A model generated the notes under the pieces. It saw only the letters and a program-made list of their open reading frames with translations, made no database searches and was not told the DNA's origin. This document shows, in pieces, positions 7,101-8,365 of a stretch of DNA of 8,365 nt. The position numbers and the translations under genes were made by a program. Position 1 is the stretch's first letter. Each line of letters begins with the position of its first letter. Source of the DNA: DAOVQB01 sp023128935 (GTDB lineage Bacteria; Eisenbacteria; RBG-16-71-46; CAIMUX01; WJJG01); contig DAOVQB010000202.1 of assembly GCA_030628905.1 (NCBI GenBank), positions 1-8,365 on the forward strand, given 5' to 3'.

Positions 7101-7920
7101 CGTGGTCACCGCCACCTTCACCGACCAGTGGCACCGCTCGACGCAGCGCCAGTACAGTGGGGAATACAGCTGGAAGTTCGGTGACACCGGCGCGGGCAAT
7201 TATGCGGACCTATCTGACGGCGCATTGGAGTCTGAGTCGTTGCCGATACCGCTGCGTCCCATCTGTACCCTGACCTTCCGCCACTGGATGGAGGCCGAGG
7301 TGAGCGGCGCGCATGCAGGCTATTGCTATGATGGCGGTATGGTCGAAATGTCGCTCAATGGCGCAGCCTGGGAGCAGATCTTCCCAGTCGGCGGGTACAA
7401 TTATCTGATCCGCGAGGGAGGCACCCCGGGGCCCTGGCCGGCCGAGACGGAGGTCTACTCCGGCAACATCGACTGGGCCGAAGCTGTCTTCGATGTAAGC
7501 GGTTATGAGGGCGAGGCCCGTTTCCGCTTCCGCTTCGGTAGTGATGGTGCGGAGACCGCCGAGGGCTGGTATATTGACGACATCGAGTTCACCGGCTACG
7601 GCCACGATCCTGCTGATGCGGGCGAGACCGTGTCGGTTGTGCTGCATCCGGTCATCGATCAGAACATCCCGAACCCGTTCAATCCAACGACTGCGATCGC
7701 CTATAGGCTACCTGCTAGCAGCGATGTCTTGCTGCGGGTCTTTGATCCTGCCGGCCGGCTCGTACGTACGCTGGTCGATGGACGCCAGGAGGCCGGATCG
7801 CACCACATCGCCTGGAACGGTATGAACGACGCTGGAATCGCAGTCGGCTCCGGCGTTTACTTCTACCGCTTCGAGGTTGAGGGAGTGGCCGAGAACCGGA
7901 AGATGATTCTGACGCGCTAG
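4168..7920 (+). CDS. Secreted gingipain-type (C25) cysteine peptidase with C-terminal sorting/FlgD-Ig-like tail
   Basis: A 1250-residue exported endopeptidase, probably released or surface-held. Start: ATG at 4168 after GAGGAGGA (4152-4159). Domains in order: signal peptide 1-28, cut after VPVLA; a C25-type propeptide region to about 235; the caspase-fold C25 domain, about 246-640. Catalytic residues are His491 in 'MHRDHGGVTGWGEP' and Cys523 in 'FSINCLTGKYN'. Their 32-residue spacing agrees with the His-Cys pair of RgpB gingipain. 'DNIYADIDGDDLPEMAHARI' (340-359) matches the acidic 'D.Y...DGDD.PE...R' block of the family. Then come two tandem CARDB-like beta modules (725-960), each with a GNGDG..D.GE loop, a jelly-roll/MAM-like domain (about 963-1144, 'FFDDVEAGAGNW' to 'GWYIDDIEF'), and the tail (1164-1250) with 'NIPNPFNPTTAI', 'GRLVRTLVDG' and 'SGVYFYR'. 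An LTAC at 13-16 resembles a lipobox but is followed by more hydrophobic residues, so signal peptidase I is favoured. Specificity cannot be read from the sequence. Confidence 0.9.
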   Translation: MKSIARPGLTSILTACAAAMLCAVPVLAETIDIAGHTETGISLQSQGTDGVEIGFQMARFGMEPLNLKGETAYTITLPGVFLPNNAGAPDLPGMGRYVAMPQGATASFEIVSAHTQVYHNVEVAPAPVIPRESDNSPLVYQKDLAIYSRDAFYPESPVMLSEPGMLRGVDVVTLGITPFLYNPVSKELIVYTELDVRVSFHGGTGHFGEDRLRSRYWEPILGSQLLNYDSLSKIDMRTPDPDSREGWEYVIITPDHPDFIAWGDTLKAWRKLQGITTECFTTTEIGGTSWTAIESFLNNAYHTWDPAPVAFLILGDYPGSGDNRDSGVTSPTWNGYCVSDNIYADIDGDDLPEMAHARITARNAGELQIMIEKMLTYERAPYTDEGFYDHPVIAGGWQTERWFILCTEIVLGYQVNILGKDPVREYAIHSGTPGSIWSSNPNTYMLLDYFGPSGLGYIPATPAHLTDWGGNATRLNNDINAGAYMVMHRDHGGVTGWGEPYYNIGHLSGLSNDMYPFVFSINCLTGKYNSSSECFTEAFHRMNHGALGVIAASDISYSFVNDTFIFGMCDGLWPDFMPGYPYMAPDPGMPTDLRPSFAMINGKHFLYQSNWPYNPQNKDETYHLFHTHSDAFLTMYTEMPQYLTVIHDGVCFTDVDLFTIQADLGSIIALTVEGEIIGVAEGTGTPIDIPIIPQSEPGTLKITVTKANYFRHDEDIPILPPEGPYLVIDAVNIDDDMNGLSAGNGDGDCDAGEQMEVNISLRNVGSEDAINVRATLETDDEHCEILDDYAEYGDIAAGATEPGLDDFFMKISPQCPDGHQMHFIMNVESDNRMTWEKHFTLAVEAPIMLLSDWIVDDTVGGNGDGRIDPGETFTLEVTLGNEGSEDATNVQVYLVVSHPDATILQGTATVATLAAGGTATPDTPFEVTVDLSCPDPDMLLCELLLNADWDQNAYPQFHIPVGGFFDDVEAGAGNWTHYVVTATFTDQWHRSTQRQYSGEYSWKFGDTGAGNYADLSDGALESESLPIPLRPICTLTFRHWMEAEVSGAHAGYCYDGGMVEMSLNGAAWEQIFPVGGYNYLIREGGTPGPWPAETEVYSGNIDWAEAVFDVSGYEGEARFRFRFGSDGAETAEGWYIDDIEFTGYGHDPADAGETVSVVLHPVIDQNIPNPFNPTTAIAYRLPASSDVLLRVFDPAGRLVRTLVDGRQEAGSHHIAWNGMNDAGIAVGSGVYFYRFEVEGVAENRKMILTR
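6340..7047 (+). repeat. Two tandem CARDB-like modules within the peptidase
   Basis: Residues 725-845 and 846-960 are diverged copies of one roughly 118-residue module. Each has an N-terminal loop, 'GNGDGDCDAGEQMEVNISL' (743-761) or 'GNGDGRIDPGETFTLEVTL' (861-879), followed by 'RNVGSEDAINV' or 'GNEGSEDATNV'. The Asn/Asp spacing in the loops suggests calcium binding. Such modules usually act as spacers or adhesion domains. The duplication is clear in protein and weak in DNA, so it is old. Confidence 0.7.
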
Positions 7921-8075
7921 GGGCATATGTCCTCCCACTTTCCGTTGAGAGGGGCGGGATGGCCGCGTAGGTTTGCGGTCATCCTGCCACCCTCTGGCGG
8001 GAGAAGGAGGTAGGGGGTTCCCCCGAGATCAGTAATCTGAGGCATCTCGGCCGCAGATACACATCCAAAAGGCTG
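7921..8075. other. Structured intergenic region after the peptidase gene
   Basis: No gene is seen. The stretch carries three adjacent stem-loops: a long one at 7948-7995, a GGGGG-TT-CCCCC palindrome at 8013-8024, and a nested stem at 8023-8050 (CCGAGA/TCTCGG enclosing TCAG-TAAT-CTGA). The last two overlap by two bases and cannot be fully formed together. It leads directly into the promoter and palindrome of the right-hand ATPase. Confidence 0.5.
7948..7995 (+). terminator. Long stem-loop after the peptidase gene, likely transcript end
   Basis: The core stem pairs 7953-7966 (GGCGGGATGGCCGC) with 7975-7988 (GCGGTCATCCTGCC) over 14 positions, two of them G-U, around an 8-base loop. Beyond a two-base bulge (7989-7990), AGAGG (7948-7952) pairs with CCTCT (7991-7995). 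It begins 28 bases past the peptidase stop. It has no T-run, so it may halt transcription in a non-classical way or simply protect the mRNA 3' end. The G-U pairs make it stronger as plus-strand RNA than as minus-strand RNA. Confidence 0.5.
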
Positions 8076-8112
8076 TTGACACGCCGTCATATTGCGCCGC
8101 AAAATGACGGCG
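8076..8112 (+). promoter_or_regulatory. Promoter element with a 31-bp near-perfect palindrome before the ATPase gene
   Basis: A consensus -35 hexamer TTGACA (8076-8081) is followed at once by a palindrome at 8082-8112. Its arms are CGCCGTCAT-A-TTGCG and CGCAA-A-ATGACGGCG around a central C at 8097. Fourteen of fifteen pairs match, the only failure being A8091 against A8103. No good -10 hexamer is seen at 17 bp; GCAAAA (8099-8104) occupies that place. The palindrome stops two bases before the ATG. It would suit a repressor site covering the promoter, or an RNA hairpin at the start of the message. Confidence 0.6.
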
Positions 8113-8114
8113 AT

Positions 8115-8365
8115 ATGACACTGGCTCACTTCCCCAGGATTCTCGTTGCGCCCAAGGGGACTTTCTTCCTCTTCGGCCCACGCGGCACGGGCAAGAGCAC
8201 GTGGATTCGGGCGAACTTCCCCAGGGTCTACACGGTGAACCTCCTGGACGAGGCCCGTTACCAGTCCTACCTCGCCGATCCCTCGCTCTTCGCCGGCGAG
8301 CTTCGCGCCTTGCGGCCACGAAGCCTGGTTGTGGTAGACGAAGTGCAGCGCCTTCCGGCGCTCCT
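8115..8365 (+). CDS. AAA_14/DUF4143-type ATPase, N-terminal part (runs off the right edge)
   Basis: The first 83 codons of an ATPase of the AAA_14 type, whose full proteins are usually near 380-420 residues with a C-terminal DUF4143 domain. Seen here: Walker A 'GPRGTGKST' (21-29), the 'VNLLDEARYQSYLADPSLF' segment (41-59) typical of the family's middle, and Walker B 'LVVVDEVQRLP' (71-81) with Asp75 and Glu76. ATP binding is therefore expected. The family's biological role is poorly established. The ATG at 8115 is chosen because homologues begin 20-odd residues before Walker A. There is no Shine-Dalgarno before it, and the message may be nearly leaderless given TTGACA only 34 bases upstream of the ATG. 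It belongs to a different subfamily from the remnant at 653-1216. Completeness cannot be judged from the window. Confidence 0.9.
   Translation, partial: MTLAHFPRILVAPKGTFFLFGPRGTGKSTWIRANFPRVYTVNLLDEARYQSYLADPSLFAGELRALRPRSLVVVDEVQRLPAL

Noticed and set aside
8013..8024. GGGGG-TT-CCCCC as a terminator
   Set aside because: A two-base loop is sterically poor, no T-run follows, and it competes with neighbouring stems.
8029..8319. A 96-codon minus-strand frame opposite the right-hand ATPase
   Set aside because: Arg/Gly-rich shadow of a frame with intact Walker A and B motifs.

Overview
The window looks like a piece of a GC-rich chromosome from an uncultured bacterium of the FCB superphylum or a related candidate phylum (for example Eisenbacteria, Latescibacteria or Krumholzibacteria). 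The best clue is the large secreted protein at 4168-7920. It ends in an 'NIPNPFNPTTAI...GVYFYR...RKMILTR' tail, the FlgD-Ig / type-A sorting-type module common in those lineages. The placement is inferred from this one protein and no phylum is assigned firmly. No rRNA, tRNA, CRISPR array or intact insertion sequence was seen.

Layout from left to right. (i) The last 17 codons of a plus-strand gene end at 56. (ii) A gene-poor stretch of about 600 bp follows. (iii) At 653-1216 is a plus-strand remnant of an AAA/DUF234-type ATPase that has lost its ATP-binding half and its C-terminal nuclease-like end; a perfect 12-bp inverted repeat lies exactly at its 5' breakpoint. (iv) Another gene-poor stretch of about 480 bp follows. 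(v) A two-gene minus-strand operon (3808 down to 1695) encodes a 70-residue two-helix membrane protein, translationally coupled by an ATGA overlap to a PutP-like sodium:solute symporter. The symporter carries an unusual extra domain in a predicted outside loop. (vi) A divergent control region spans 3809-4167. (vii) A 1250-residue secreted gingipain-type (C25) cysteine peptidase occupies 4168-7920. (viii) A structured intergenic region of 194 bp contains several stem-loops. (ix) The first 83 codons of a second ATPase (AAA_14/DUF4143 type) run off the right edge, preceded by a 31-bp near-perfect palindrome.

How the genes may fit together: the divergent arrangement of a secreted protease and an amino-acid-type Na+ symporter with its small partner would suit protein scavenging, in which secreted protease products are taken up by the symporter. 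This is inference from gene order and family only. The ATPases at both ends belong to two families that are often scattered in many copies through bacterial and archaeal genomes. One is decaying and the other looks intact as far as it can be read.

The observations most worth following up are the FHA/S4-like insertion with an internal 42-nt tandem duplication in the symporter, the hairpin that buries the symporter's ribosome binding site inside the upstream gene, and the palindrome abutting the start codon of the right-hand ATPase.
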